From Bacillus_I endophytica_A (GTDB lineage: Bacteria > Bacillota > Bacilli > Bacillales > Bacillaceae_H): DNA of 64,000 nucleotides. Location of the stretch: positions 141,163 to 205,162 of the forward strand of contig NZ_JALAMS010000014.1 in NCBI RefSeq assembly GCF_026790145.1. Reading direction: 5' to 3'. A model generated the notes under the pieces. That model was not told the DNA's origin. It saw only the letters and a program-made list of their open reading frames with translations, and ran no database searches. The position numbers and the translations under genes were made by a program. Positions 18,976 through 28,294 of the stretch are shown here, in pieces; the first letter of the stretch is position 1, and every line of letters starts with the position of its first letter.

Positions 18976-19008
18976 AAAGAAGCATAAGTTTTTAGCTTAT
19001 GCTTCTTT
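18976..19008. terminator. Bidirectional terminator between aldehyde dehydrogenase and ureC
   Basis: A 13-bp perfect stem: AAAGAAGCATAAG (18976-18988) with CTTATGCTTCTTT (18996-19008), loop of 7. Confidence 0.85.
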
Positions 19009-19026
19009 GTTTATCTTGGAAGGCGT

Positions 19027-20736
19027 TTAGAATAAGAAATAACGCTGTGCTAACGGAACGTGATTAACAGGTTCGCACGAAATTTCCTTCCCATCGGCAA
19101 ATACTTGGTATGTTTTTGGATTTACTTCAATTTGGGGTAAAGCATAATTTAGCTTCATATCGAGCTTACTTAAGTTTCGAATGTTCCGTACGGGTGAGAT
19201 AATTTTGGATAATCCTAACTTTTCATGCACACCACGTTCAATGCTTGCCTGTGACATAAAGGTAATGGCTGTAGAAGAGTTAGCTTTACCATATGACGCA
19301 TACATTCTTCTCATAAAGACAGGTTCTGGAGTTGGGATAGAAGCATTAGGGTCTCCCATTTGAGCTCGTGCAATCATTCCTCCTTTTAAAACAAGGTCTG
19401 GTTTTACACCAAAAAACATCGGATCCCATAAAACAAGGTCTGCAAGCTTCCCATTTTCAATTGAACCAACTTCATGACTGATGCCATGTGTAATAGCTGG
19501 ATTAATCGTATATTTGGCAACGTAACGTTTTGCACGTTCATTATCATTCCCCCGTTCACTTGGAAGAGCGCCGCGCTGTTTTTTCATTTTATCAGCTGTT
19601 TGCCATGTGCGAATAATCACCTCACCAACTCGTCCCATTGCTTGTGAATCCGAAGACATCATACTAATGGCTCCTATATCATGAAGCACATCTTCTGCTG
19701 CAATCGTAGCTGCGCGAATTCTTGAGCGACTAAAAGCCACATCTTCCGGCACGTTTGCATCTAAATGATGGCATACCATCATCATGTCTAGATGTTCTTC
19801 CATTGTATTTGTTGTGTAGGGCATTGTTGGTGTTGTTGAAGAAGGTAGAATATTGGAGTAAGAAGCTAGTTTCATAATGTCTGGAGCATGTCCTCCACCT
19901 GCACCTTCAATATGGTACGTATGAATGACACGATCTCCAATGGCTTCAAGCGTATCTTCTAGAAACCCAGCTTCATTTAGCGTATCTGTATGTATTGCGA
20001 CTTGAATGTCCGCTTGCTCGACGACATCCATGCATGTTTCAATTGCTCGAGGTGTTGATCCCCAATCCTCATGAAGCTTAAGGCCAACTGCTCCAGCTTC
20101 AATTTGTTCGATTAAAGGGGCTTTATGAGAAGCATTTCCTTTTCCTAAGAACCCTACATTTACAGGGAACTCTTCAGCCGCTTCAAGCATTCTTTCCATA
20201 TACCAAGGGCCTGAAGTACACGTTGTGGCTTTACTTCCTGTAGCTGGTCCAGTTCCACCACCAATCATTGTGGTAATACCTGAGGAAAGTGCAACATCCA
20301 TTTGTTGGGGACAAATAAAATGAATATGAGTATCAATTCCACCAGCTGTTAAGATTTTCCCCTCTCCTGATATAACTTCAGTACCAGCTCCAATGATTAA
20401 GTTAGCATCAACGTTATCCATAATATCTGGGTTTCCGCTTTTCCCTACCCCTACAATTCTTCCATTTTTAACTCCAACGTCAGCTTTTATAATGCCTGTA
20501 TGATCAATCACAATTACGTTTGTGATCACTAAATCAAGGGCTCCTTCCTTGGCTGTTAATCGTCCATTCTGTCCCATCCCATCGCGAATCGTTTTTCCTC
20601 CACCAAAGATGACCTCTTCTCCATACACGGTGCAGTCTTTTTCGATTTCAACCCATAAATCTGTATCTGCTAGTCGGACTTTATCGCCTACTGTAGGACC
20701 AAAGAGATCTGCATATTGTTGCTTAGACATTCTCAT
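19027..20736 (-). CDS. ureC: Urease subunit alpha
   Basis: 569 residues, full length for UreC, the nickel-containing catalytic subunit that hydrolyses urea to ammonia and carbamate. The carbamylated lysine region VGLKLHEDWG, nickel ligands in THIHFICP and HTYHIEGAGGGHAPD, and the flap around MVCHHLD are intact. ATG 20736 overlaps the ureB stop and sits 7 nt after AAAGGAGG. It is last in ureABC; no ureDEFGH genes follow, the next gene being convergent. Confidence 0.97.
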   Translation of the reverse strand: MRMSKQQYADLFGPTVGDKVRLADTDLWVEIEKDCTVYGEEVIFGGGKTIRDGMGQNGRLTAKEGALDLVITNVIVIDHTGIIKADVGVKNGRIVGVGKSGNPDIMDNVDANLIIGAGTEVISGEGKILTAGGIDTHIHFICPQQMDVALSSGITTMIGGGTGPATGSKATTCTSGPWYMERMLEAAEEFPVNVGFLGKGNASHKAPLIEQIEAGAVGLKLHEDWGSTPRAIETCMDVVEQADIQVAIHTDTLNEAGFLEDTLEAIGDRVIHTYHIEGAGGGHAPDIMKLASYSNILPSSTTPTMPYTTNTMEEHLDMMMVCHHLDANVPEDVAFSRSRIRAATIAAEDVLHDIGAISMMSSDSQAMGRVGEVIIRTWQTADKMKKQRGALPSERGNDNERAKRYVAKYTINPAITHGISHEVGSIENGKLADLVLWDPMFFGVKPDLVLKGGMIARAQMGDPNASIPTPEPVFMRRMYASYGKANSSTAITFMSQASIERGVHEKLGLSKIISPVRNIRNLSKLDMKLNYALPQIEVNPKTYQVFADGKEISCEPVNHVPLAQRYFLF

Positions 20737-21110
20737 GATAAAACCTCCTTTGTGCTACCACTATACTTTTCTAGTTTTTCTATCATTTTTTCTTTACGTC
20801 GTTCATCGATAAAACCTTCAGTTATACCGTTTAATCCGTATACGGTCTTGCGGCCACCTAATGCCACTAACGTTACTTTCTTCTCTTCACCAGGTTCAAT
20901 TCGAACTGCTGTACCAGATGGGATATCAAGACGCATACCAATCGCTTTTTCTCTATCAAATGAAAGAGCTCGATTCACTTCTGCAAAATGAAAATGCGAA
21001 CCAACTTGAATGGAGCGTGATCCTATGTTCTTCACGATGAGTTCACACTGAGGCTTGCTTTTATTAATTTCAATTGTACCTTCTGCTATTTGAAATGCCC
21101 CTGGTTTCAT
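20733..21110 (-). CDS. ureB: Urease subunit beta
   Basis: 125 residues with the conserved SRSIQVGSHFHFAEVN and GMRLDIPSGTAVRIEPG segments of UreB. It overlaps ureA and ureC by 4 nt on both sides (ATGA junctions), so translation of the three subunits is coupled. Structural subunit of the urease trimer. Confidence 0.96.
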   Translation of the reverse strand: MKPGAFQIAEGTIEINKSKPQCELIVKNIGSRSIQVGSHFHFAEVNRALSFDREKAIGMRLDIPSGTAVRIEPGEEKKVTLVALGGRKTVYGLNGITEGFIDERRKEKMIEKLEKYSGSTKEVLS

Positions 21111-21424
21111 GCTTTTACCTCCTTTTGTATTGGTTGATGGATTGTGACAAGCTTTACACCATCTGGAAATGTTGCTTCAACTTGTATGCTCTCTAGCATT
21201 TCAGGAACCCCTTCCATTAAATCTTTTACACTAAGCACGTGACGACCGAGTTCCATAATCTCTTCAACACTTTTTCCTTCACGGGCTCTTTCGATGACAT
21301 AGCAAGTTAGATAGGCTGTTGCTTCAGGGTAATTTAATAAAACTCCTCGTTCTTTCCTGTCTTGGGCTAGCTGACCAGCAACAACAATTAACAATTTTTC
21401 TTTCTCTATCTCTGTTAATCTCAT
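21107..21424 (-). CDS. ureA: Urease subunit gamma
   Basis: About 105 residues starting MRLTEIEKEKL, the classic UreA start. Start placed at ATG 21424 behind TAAGGAGG; the upstream in-frame ATG adds a non-conserved extension. First gene of ureABC. A perfect TnrA/GlnR box lies 31-47 nt before the start codon. Confidence 0.96.
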   Translation of the reverse strand: MRLTEIEKEKLLIVVAGQLAQDRKERGVLLNYPEATAYLTCYVIERAREGKSVEEIMELGRHVLSVKDLMEGVPEMLESIQVEATFPDGVKLVTIHQPIQKEVKA

Positions 21425-21454
21425 CTTATAAACCTCCTTAATGTATAAAAAAGA

Positions 21455-21471
21455 TGTAAATAAATATAACA
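21455..21471 (-). promoter_or_regulatory. TnrA/GlnR nitrogen-control box before ureA
   Basis: TGTAAATAAATATAACA fits TGTNA-N7-TNACA exactly and sits 31-47 nt before ureA. In Bacillus the same box class links ureABC to nitrogen limitation. The short distance to the start codon favours a repressor (GlnR-like) position, but the promoter itself is not clear. Confidence 0.65.
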
Positions 21472-21667
21472 TAAGATGTCACAAAAAGTAAATACTATTC
21501 TGAATTTTTAAATTATTGAACCTATTTTTATTTCATATCTTTGTTACAAATGGATAAAATACAGCAAGAGTAAAACGAGGAAAACTTTAAATTCTCTTAG
21601 TATTCCCAGAAGTATTGTTTATATCTCCGGATAGCACTGTTGTTAGCTATGCTAGGTTATCAACCTT

Positions 21668-21701
21668 AAAAAACGAGGAGCTTATAATAAAAGCTCCTTA
21701 G
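21668..21701 (-). terminator. Terminator after the ferritin-like gene
   Basis: AGGAGCTT pairs with AAGCTCCT across a 7-nt loop. On the minus strand a run of six T follows (A-run at 21668-21673). It is about 30 nt past the stop at 21731. Confidence 0.75.
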
Positions 21702-21730
21702 CAGTTTAAACACAATACGATGTAATGAAA

Positions 21731-22183
21731 TCATTGAGAAGAAGTTCTAAAATGTAATTCGTATTTTAAATAGTCAACATGCTCTCGTTGTTTTTGTAAT
21801 ATTTCATGAACGAGACATAAGCTTTCCTCATCAAGTTTATTTGAAACTAATTCTTCAGTCATTTTGATTCCATATAAATTTTGACCCTTAATAGCATGTT
21901 TTAGAATATCTTGTTCACTAGTAGAAGAATCAAATAGTTGGCTTATAAAGAGCTCTATTTTCCCTATAATTCCTTCACTACTTCTAGGTGTTCCGTCTAG
22001 TACTTGAACACGTTTTGAAAGCAATTCTGCATGATGTTCTAGATCTTTACGAATTTCAATAAAGTGAGAAAGAAGTGAAGAAGAGGAATCGAGATTTTTT
22101 ATAAAATTCTCGTAAGCATGTATCCCCATGTATTGACCTTCCACTAGTTTATTAAGCGTACCTACTATCTGTTTCTTATCCAT
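21731..22183 (-). CDS. Ferritin-like four-helix protein (DUF2383 type)
   Basis: About 150 residues, almost all alpha-helical. The motif pattern EGQYMGIHAYENF and LEHHAELLSKR resembles the PA2169/DUF2383 ferritin-like family, with Glu and His spaced as possible metal ligands. In spore formers such proteins are often linked to stress or sporulation; the actual role is unknown. No strong ribosome site is seen; ATG 22183 is taken, with a TTG at 22189 as an alternative. It stands alone between ureABC and the DUF554 gene. Confidence 0.6.
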   Translation of the reverse strand: MDKKQIVGTLNKLVEGQYMGIHAYENFIKNLDSSSSLLSHFIEIRKDLEHHAELLSKRVQVLDGTPRSSEGIIGKIELFISQLFDSSTSEQDILKHAIKGQNLYGIKMTEELVSNKLDEESLCLVHEILQKQREHVDYLKYELHFRTSSQ

Positions 22184-22311
22184 ATACAACTGTTTACTGG
22201 ATGTGTTTTTTAGTACATTCTTAAAGAGACTTATACTAGATATAGCTCTAGAAATTAGTGTTGCTTAAAATATAAGTTAAAGTTAATTTAGAAGGTCCCT
22301 ACAAAACTAAA

Positions 22312-22400
22312 ATTCATTTACCCATAAAAGTAGAATTAAGGGGAAAGAAAAAAACGCAACCTCGTTGTTACTGAACGAATTTGCGCTTGTATTAATTTCT
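22312..22400. repeat. Dispersed hairpin family copy
   Basis: Begins with the shared head CCATAAAAGTA, then GCAA..CGTT / AACG..TTGCG stems around GTTACTG. About 110 nt past the DUF554 stop. The stem bases differ from other copies but pairing is kept. Confidence 0.6.
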
Positions 22401-22512
22401 TAATATAAAGGCTATGTAAACTAAAGGTATATATAGTTGGTTCTTAAATCTTCTCTTTTTTAAAATGAAATTAATTAGGTTTTAGTCCGCCTTCCTTTCA
22501 GCTTCATCAGTA

Positions 22513-23196
22513 TCAGAATTGAAATAATTCAATAATTAAAAATAGAAGAGGTGAAACAAGTAAAGCAGGAATAAGGTTTAAGGTTTTAAACTTTTTAATT
22601 TCTAAGATATTTAACCCTGATGCCAGAATGAGTATTCCACCTACAATACTCAATTCATTTAACAGGTTATGATTAATAGCACCTTCTAGCAAGATTGTAA
22701 TGAGATAAATAGAGCCTTGCCATATAAATAATACAATCGCGGCAATAGCTATTCCTATACCAAAGGTTGAAGCTAAAACAATAGAAGTGATTCCATCTAA
22801 TATTCCATTAGCAAGTAAATAGGTATAGTCTTCTTTTAAAGCGGCTTCTATCGGTCCTAAAATAGACAAAGATCCTATACAGAATAATAAAATGGCCGTT
22901 GACAAACCTTCAGCTAGGTTACTTTTAGAAAATTTATTAACCAAGTTGTTAAATCTTACTTCTAAATTCAGTTTTTGACCAATTAACCCTCCTATCGCTA
23001 AACTTACAATGAAAAGTACAGGATACTTACTCGAAGGTAAATGATGTACGACAGCATCAATTCCCAACACAGTAGCTACCAATCCCATAGCTTGCATTAA
23101 AATATTATGATATTCATGTTTTATTCCCTTTTTAAAGATACTACCTATAACACTCCCTACTATGATTGTGAGTGTATTGAAAATTGTTCCAAACAT
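22513..23196 (-). CDS. DUF554 (YdfK/YqgA-type) membrane protein
   Basis: About 227 residues, six or seven hydrophobic segments and the DUF554 start FGTIFNTLTIIVGSVIGS. Start taken at ATG 23196 behind AAAGGAG; the longer upstream frame is not family-like. The family is widespread and uncharacterised, with a duplicated-repeat look typical of small transporters or channels. It is preceded by a MerR-type promoter and the gene for a BmrR-like regulator. A second DUF554 gene is at 42129. Confidence 0.75.
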   Translation of the reverse strand: MFGTIFNTLTIIVGSVIGSIFKKGIKHEYHNILMQAMGLVATVLGIDAVVHHLPSSKYPVLFIVSLAIGGLIGQKLNLEVRFNNLVNKFSKSNLAEGLSTAILLFCIGSLSILGPIEAALKEDYTYLLANGILDGITSIVLASTFGIGIAIAAIVLFIWQGSIYLITILLEGAINHNLLNELSIVGGILILASGLNILEIKKFKTLNLIPALLVSPLLFLIIELFQF

Positions 23197-23242
23197 TGGA
23201 TGTTCTCCTTTCTGTTTATAAAATAACTTAGAACGTAATAAA

Positions 23243-23273
23243 ATATTAAACCCTCCAGTAGCTGGAGGGTCAA
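23243..23273 (-). promoter_or_regulatory. MerR-type promoter with 19-bp spacer driving the DUF554 gene
   Basis: On the minus strand: -35 TTGACC (23273-23268), then exactly 19 nt holding the dyad ACCCTCCAG-TAC-type arms (CCCTCCAG / CTGGAGGG), then -10 TAATAT (23248-23243). The stretched spacer with a dyad between the hexamers is the signature of MerR activation, and the arms resemble BmrR sites. The transcript would start about 40 nt before ATG 23196. Confidence 0.8.
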
Positions 23274-23303
23274 GTGAGATTTTAACTTTTAGAACACAGA
23301 ATG

Positions 23304-24122
23304 TCACAAACAACTATAGGGCACTAATATTTCGGTGACATATTTATTTAAGTCATTCGTAACTCCATAATCAATCAAGGTTATCTCCATCGAATCATCA
23401 ATCAGTTTGTATTGATGATTTTTCATATATTCCATCAACTTCTTATAATAAGGAGGCGCATCCATATGGGTGCCTTTAAAGCAAATTTGAAGATATTCTC
23501 TAGGAGGAAAAACAGTGGTAGGAGATGCAACTTCATCGTCCTCTTCTACTGTCATAAAAACACTTGAATACTTATTAAAAGTACCCGAGCACAAGTCAGA
23601 TACTGAAATGGAAAGACCTATTTTCCCTAGAAAAATATCTGTTTTAAGATTGAAATTAGTACGTAACTCTGAAATAGGAAATTCAATATCTTCACTTGGA
23701 CTATAGTCATGCTGAAGATAAGCTACATGCCGCCCAGGTAGTTTCACCTCAGCAATGGTATCAAGTGGTGTATTGATAGCATGGTTAATCTGCAGTAGAC
23801 GCTGAGAAATTTTCCTTTCAATTGTTTCTAACTCCATTTTTTTTTGAGCTATTTCAGCTTGTTGATTTTTTAACATCACAACCAGGTTATCAATGTCCCG
23901 GTAGTTAAAAAACTCTAAAAGCTTGCTTATTGGTACACCTAGTGCCCTTAGGTATTTAATTGAATCTAGTCTTTCGAATTGCTGGGTTGAATAATAACGG
24001 TAATGGGTCTTATCATCTGTAAACTCAGGTTTTAAAAGACCAATTTCGTCATAATATCTGAGAGTGGAGATTTTTACATGAAATAGTTTTGATATCTCTC
24101 CAATCGTAAAAAATTCTTTCAT
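23304..24122 (-). CDS. MerR-family regulator, BmrR-like with effector-binding domain
   Basis: 272 residues. N-terminal MerR helix-turn-helix (FTIGEISKLFHVKISTLRYY, residues 5-24), a dimerisation coiled coil at about 75-112, and a GyrI-like C-terminal domain (KLPGRHVAYLQHDYS onward) as in BmrR, which binds hydrophobic cations. It ends about 30 nt before the -35 hexamer of the MerR-type promoter of the DUF554 gene, its evident target. GGAG before ATG. Confidence 0.88.
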   Translation of the reverse strand: MKEFFTIGEISKLFHVKISTLRYYDEIGLLKPEFTDDKTHYRYYSTQQFERLDSIKYLRALGVPISKLLEFFNYRDIDNLVVMLKNQQAEIAQKKMELETIERKISQRLLQINHAINTPLDTIAEVKLPGRHVAYLQHDYSPSEDIEFPISELRTNFNLKTDIFLGKIGLSISVSDLCSGTFNKYSSVFMTVEEDDEVASPTTVFPPREYLQICFKGTHMDAPPYYKKLMEYMKNHQYKLIDDSMEITLIDYGVTNDLNKYVTEILVPYSCL

Positions 24123-24196
24123 CTGATCTTCTCCTTTCTTAACCCTTCATCGTCTTTATCTAGAAAACTACGACTACCTGGTGTGTTTATCTCCTC

Positions 24197-24346
24197 CTAA
24201 TATTTTTCTATGTAAGGATGATTAAGAAATTGGTCCACCTCTGCAAACACAAGCTGACAAATTCTCCATCCTTTAACTAGTTTAAGGGGGAGGCGATTTG
24301 AATTATATAATTCAAGTGTAATTTGTCTTTCAAAACCCGGCTCTAC
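24197..24346 (-). pseudogene. C-terminal remnant of a dUTPase/dCTP deaminase-family gene
   Basis: A 50-codon frame reads VEPGFERQITLELYNSNR then LPLKLVKGWRICQLVFAE and ends HPYIEKY-stop. The pattern GFE.QITLEL.N...P.KL..G.RICQLVF is the nucleotide-binding core end of the dUTPase/dCTP deaminase fold. A stop codon lies directly upstream and no N-terminal part was found. The rest of 24123-24568 shows no gene. Confidence 0.6.
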
Positions 24347-24568
24347 CTAACCAACATTTCAAACAAGATTCTATTCAAATTTCTGTTTAAGTTTTCTATC
24401 ATATAAAGATGTAAACGCGGGTAATTTATTACTAATCTCACTAAAATCCAGGAAAGCTCGCCTCTATAGAGACAAGATTTTTATACTAAAATTCATATTA
24501 TTGTGTGTTTCTAACCTACTTCATATAATGCAAAAAATATTAATTAATTAGATAATGAAATAGGGATT

Positions 24569-25756
24569 TTATTTTCCCTCAACAAATACCTTGCGTTTAT
24601 CATAGGCAAAAATAATCATTGTTCCACCTAAAATAGCACAAATCCCATACATAAATGAGTATGAGGAAATGTCAGCTATGGGGCCCATAATAACCCCTCC
24701 TAGTGATACCCCTAAATCTGCCATAGCAATAAATAGGCCAATTAATATATTACGATTTACTTTTGGTAAAACAAAAGTCAAATATGTAGTTAAGGTAGGA
24801 TATATGAGCGCTTGAGCTATTCCCATCAAGACTGCTCCCGCATAGAAAAACATTACTCCACCAGTTATAGAAAAGCTTACACATTGCGCTGCTAATGTTA
24901 GGAGGAGCATTGTACCCATTACAAAAAGAGAATGCCATTTACCATCTGAAGGAATTTTTTTTCTTAAAGTAAAACGGGCAAACACAACAGTTCCTGCTTG
25001 AATCATGAGATAAACTCCAGCGCTCCCATTTTTTAATTCCATAGCGTAGAGAGGCAAGAAAGTAGTAATAGCTCCAAATACAATAGAGGCTACTAACATT
25101 AACACGCTACATTTGAACAAAAATGGATTTTTTATTAACTCACCAAATGATTTGAACATATTTACTCTTTGAGGCGTATCATTTATTGTAGTTAAATCCC
25201 CTTGCTTGTCCACTTTAGCACTATAACCAAAAAAACCTGTAAAAATAGCAATAGATATCATTACTATTGTAAAGTAAGCTGTATTGTTTGCTTGCCAAAT
25301 TCCTAATGCTAATATAGGTCCGATAACACCCGGTATATGTGAGAATAAGGAATAAAGCGAGATACCTTGAGAACGATCCTCCTCTGGAAGGGCATCAATA
25401 ATACCAATTTGTAACGCCATTGAGAAAAAAGCTGTTGATACCCCTTGTAAAATACGTGCGATTAAAAATCCACCTAATCCAGTGATTGTGTAGAGTATTA
25501 AGGCAAATCCATTAATGATAAGGATTATACGTAATACTTTTATAGGCCCTTTTTTTTGTATAATATGTCCTGCCCATGGTCGAAAAAACATAGTGGTAAA
25601 CAAATAAGCTCCCATAATAATACCAATGGTTGTATTGCTAGCTCCTAATGTTTCTCCTTGTAAAGGAATAATAACATTTAGTATAGAGTTTGCACTAAAG
25701 TAAAGAAGGGTTAATCCATATAAACGTAGAAAAGGCCAAGACATAGCTCCATTCAC
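24569..25756 (-). CDS. cntE: Staphylopine exporter, MFS (CntE)
   Basis: 395 residues, 12 hydrophobic segments, MFS loop FRPWAGHIIQKKGPIK after helix 2. Position is decisive: last gene of a cntKLMABCDFE series, exactly where S. aureus places cntE, the exporter of newly made metallophore. GGAGGAG lies before the start, 12 nt from ATG 25756; ATG 25747 is possible. The 80-nt gap from cntF holds no clear terminator, so co-transcription is likely. Confidence 0.85.
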   Translation of the reverse strand: MNGAMSWPFLRLYGLTLLYFSANSILNVIIPLQGETLGASNTTIGIIMGAYLFTTMFFRPWAGHIIQKKGPIKVLRIILIINGFALILYTITGLGGFLIARILQGVSTAFFSMALQIGIIDALPEEDRSQGISLYSLFSHIPGVIGPILALGIWQANNTAYFTIVMISIAIFTGFFGYSAKVDKQGDLTTINDTPQRVNMFKSFGELIKNPFLFKCSVLMLVASIVFGAITTFLPLYAMELKNGSAGVYLMIQAGTVVFARFTLRKKIPSDGKWHSLFVMGTMLLLTLAAQCVSFSITGGVMFFYAGAVLMGIAQALIYPTLTTYLTFVLPKVNRNILIGLFIAMADLGVSLGGVIMGPIADISSYSFMYGICAILGGTMIIFAYDKRKVFVEGK

Positions 25757-25837
25757 AACTTTTTCTCCTCCTAATTCATTTTAATATCTTCCTAAAATTC
25801 CACAGTTTGAGCTGAAACAAGAATGATATGAACCATA

Positions 25838-26584
25838 TCAAAAAGTTATTAATTTCTGTAATAATTCTCTTGCGTATTCTGATTGAACATTTTTCAAATT
25901 TGAAGTTTCCACTGTTTCTTCAATTTTTCCATTTTTAAAAATGATGATTCTGTCACAGATATAAGCTGCAGCCTGAATATCGTGAGTAATAAAGATATAG
26001 CCTATGCGATAGATTTCCTTTAATTCTTTTAATAATTTAAGTATTTGAACTTGGACAGATACATCTAAAGAGCTAATTGCTTCATCTAGCAAAATACATT
26101 TCGGTTCTGTTGCGATAGCCCTAGCAATACATACCCTCTGTACTTGTCCTCCTGATAACTCATGAGGATATTTTTCTTTATACGAGGAGTCCAATCCCAC
26201 TTGATTCAAGAGGTAATCAACCCTACTTTCAATTTCTATTTTGTTACTTTTCTTAACTCTTATGGGTTCTATAATAGCTTGTTCTACAGTGAAAAATGGA
26301 TTAATAGAAGATTTATAGTCTTGGAATACGGCACTAATACTGCCCAATCTAGTTAATCTATTATTCACACTTCTCCCTTCAAACAAAATTCTTCCGGCAT
26401 CAGGTTGTTCAATACCTATTAATAGACGCCCTAATGTTGATTTTCCACTTCCACTTTCTCCAATAATTCCTATACATTCTCCACTCTTACATTCAAAACT
26501 AATGTTTTTTAATATTTTCTGTTTTTCCTTAGAGAATAACCTACCTGTCTTATAGACCTTCTCTACACCTTCTACAATTAACAT
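25838..26584 (-). CDS. cntF: Metallophore ABC importer ATP-binding protein CntF
   Basis: 248 residues of the oligopeptide/nickel ABC ATPase type. Walker A GESGSGKST, signature LSGGQVQR and Walker B CILLDEAIS are intact. It overlaps the preceding ATPase by 7 nt. With CntD it powers import of metal-loaded staphylopine-type metallophore through CntB/CntC. Confidence 0.88.
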   Translation of the reverse strand: MLIVEGVEKVYKTGRLFSKEKQKILKNISFECKSGECIGIIGESGSGKSTLGRLLIGIEQPDAGRILFEGRSVNNRLTRLGSISAVFQDYKSSINPFFTVEQAIIEPIRVKKSNKIEIESRVDYLLNQVGLDSSYKEKYPHELSGGQVQRVCIARAIATEPKCILLDEAISSLDVSVQVQILKLLKELKEIYRIGYIFITHDIQAAAYICDRIIIFKNGKIEETVETSNLKNVQSEYARELLQKLITF

Positions 26585-27393
26585 TTATTATTCATCCCCA
26601 TTACCTTCTTAAAATGATTACTCAGTACCTGTTTAGTGGATAATAAATAATTTGTGTACTCATGCTGTGCCTGTGAGAAGATGGTCTGAATATTGCCTCT
26701 TTCAACAATCCTTCCATCTTTCATAATTAAGATGTCATCTCCAACTTTTTTTACAACACCTAAATCATGCGAAATAAAAATCATTGAACACCCTATTTTT
26801 TCTCTTAGCTTTATAAATTGCTCTACAACTTCAAATTGTGAGATTGTATCTAATGCTGTCGTAGGTTCATCTGCTATGATAATATCAGGCTCTAAAGCTA
26901 TTGCTAGCGCAATCATAAGACGTTGTAACATTCCTCCTGATAACTGATGGGGATACTTATTCATAATCTCTATAGGATTTTTCAACATTACACTTTCCAT
27001 AGTGCTCTTCATTTTTCTTTCTATTTCCTTATTGCTCCATTCAAAATGCTCAAAGAGAGTTTCTTTCAAATGCATTCCAACGACACAAGAAGGGTCAAAT
27101 GCACTCATACCGTTTTGGAGAATCATGCAAAGATTTTTCCCTCTTTTCTTTCTCATTTCTCTTTCTGTAAGAGCGTTTAAGTTCTCACCTTTGAACAGAA
27201 TAGTCCCAGATTGAGAAAGTGAAGGTTTATTTAACCTCATTATTGATCTACAAGTTATAGATTTTCCGCTTCCACTTTCTCCAACGATTGCTAAACAACT
27301 CCCCTGTCTAACACTGAAAGAACTATTATGAATGATTACCTTGCCGTTCTTAATATCTTGTATTCTAAGATTTTCAACTTCTAATATATTCAT
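26578..27393 (-). CDS. cntD: Metallophore ABC importer ATP-binding protein CntD
   Basis: 271 residues. Walker A GESGSGKSI, signature LSGGMLQR, Walker B IIIADEPT, and a C-terminal extension of the Opp/Dpp ATPase type. It starts 4 nt after cntC stops. Confidence 0.88.
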   Translation of the reverse strand: MNILEVENLRIQDIKNGKVIIHNSSFSVRQGSCLAIVGESGSGKSITCRSIMRLNKPSLSQSGTILFKGENLNALTEREMRKKRGKNLCMILQNGMSAFDPSCVVGMHLKETLFEHFEWSNKEIERKMKSTMESVMLKNPIEIMNKYPHQLSGGMLQRLMIALAIALEPDIIIADEPTTALDTISQFEVVEQFIKLREKIGCSMIFISHDLGVVKKVGDDILIMKDGRIVERGNIQTIFSQAQHEYTNYLLSTKQVLSNHFKKVMGMNNKC

Positions 27394-27397
27394 ATAT

Positions 27398-28294
27398 TTA
27401 TTTTGCCACCTCTTTCTTCTGGGTCTTATGTCTAGGAGATACTAACCTTCCTTTAATTCTATTTTTAGAACTCATTAAATTAGGATCTAACGCTACTTGA
27501 AGGGCATCAGATAAAAAGTTAAAGGATGATACTACAATAATAATGGCTAGACCAGGAGCTAACATTAACTCTGGACGTGTAAACATTACTTCCTTAGCCT
27601 CACTTAACATCATCCCCCATTCAGCATTTGGGGCTTGTATCCCTAATCCTAAGAATGAGAGACCTGATATTTGTAAAACCATGGAACCAACAGAGCTACT
27701 TGAGAGGACTATCACATCTGATAAGGTAACAGGAACGATGTGTTTATAAATAATCCTCATATTACTAATGCCACAAGCCTTAGCAAACTTTACATATTCC
27801 AGTTCTGAATATTGCATAACAGAAGTTCTAATGACTCGAGTGAACCATGCCCATTTAAGAAAAACAAAGGCAATTAGTATATTTACAAGCCCTACCCCTA
27901 AAATACCAACAATAGCTAAAGTCATAACATAGCCGGGAAAAGACAGCATAATATCGCAAATTCTCATAATAACTCCATCTACTTTCCCTCGAAAATAACC
28001 AGCTAAAAATCCCAGGACAGATCCAATTATAACGGATAGGAATAAGGCAACTGAAACCCATAGCACGCTAGGACGAATTCCGTAAATCAATCGAGAAAGA
28101 ATACATCTTCCTAAGTGGTCATTACCTAATAAATACTCCCAAGATGGTGCTGCATATCGAAGCCCAATATTTACTTCTTTAGGGTTATGTGGGGCAAATA
28201 TAGGTGAGAATATCCCAATAACCATTGTTAGAATGATAATTATCAATGACACAGTAGCTAATTTGTCCTTACTCAAGTTTTTTAATATTCTCAT
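27398..28294 (-). CDS. cntC: Metallophore ABC importer permease CntC
   Basis: 298 residues, DppC/NikC type: one N-terminal helix, the GNDHLGRCILSRLIYG motif and the EAA loop around FAKACGISNMRIIYKHIVP. It abuts cntB directly (stop and start adjoin), so the two permeases are made together. Confidence 0.88.
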   Translation of the reverse strand: MRILKNLSKDKLATVSLIIIILTMVIGIFSPIFAPHNPKEVNIGLRYAAPSWEYLLGNDHLGRCILSRLIYGIRPSVLWVSVALFLSVIIGSVLGFLAGYFRGKVDGVIMRICDIMLSFPGYVMTLAIVGILGVGLVNILIAFVFLKWAWFTRVIRTSVMQYSELEYVKFAKACGISNMRIIYKHIVPVTLSDVIVLSSSSVGSMVLQISGLSFLGLGIQAPNAEWGMMLSEAKEVMFTRPELMLAPGLAIIIVVSSFNFLSDALQVALDPNLMSSKNRIKGRLVSPRHKTQKKEVAK

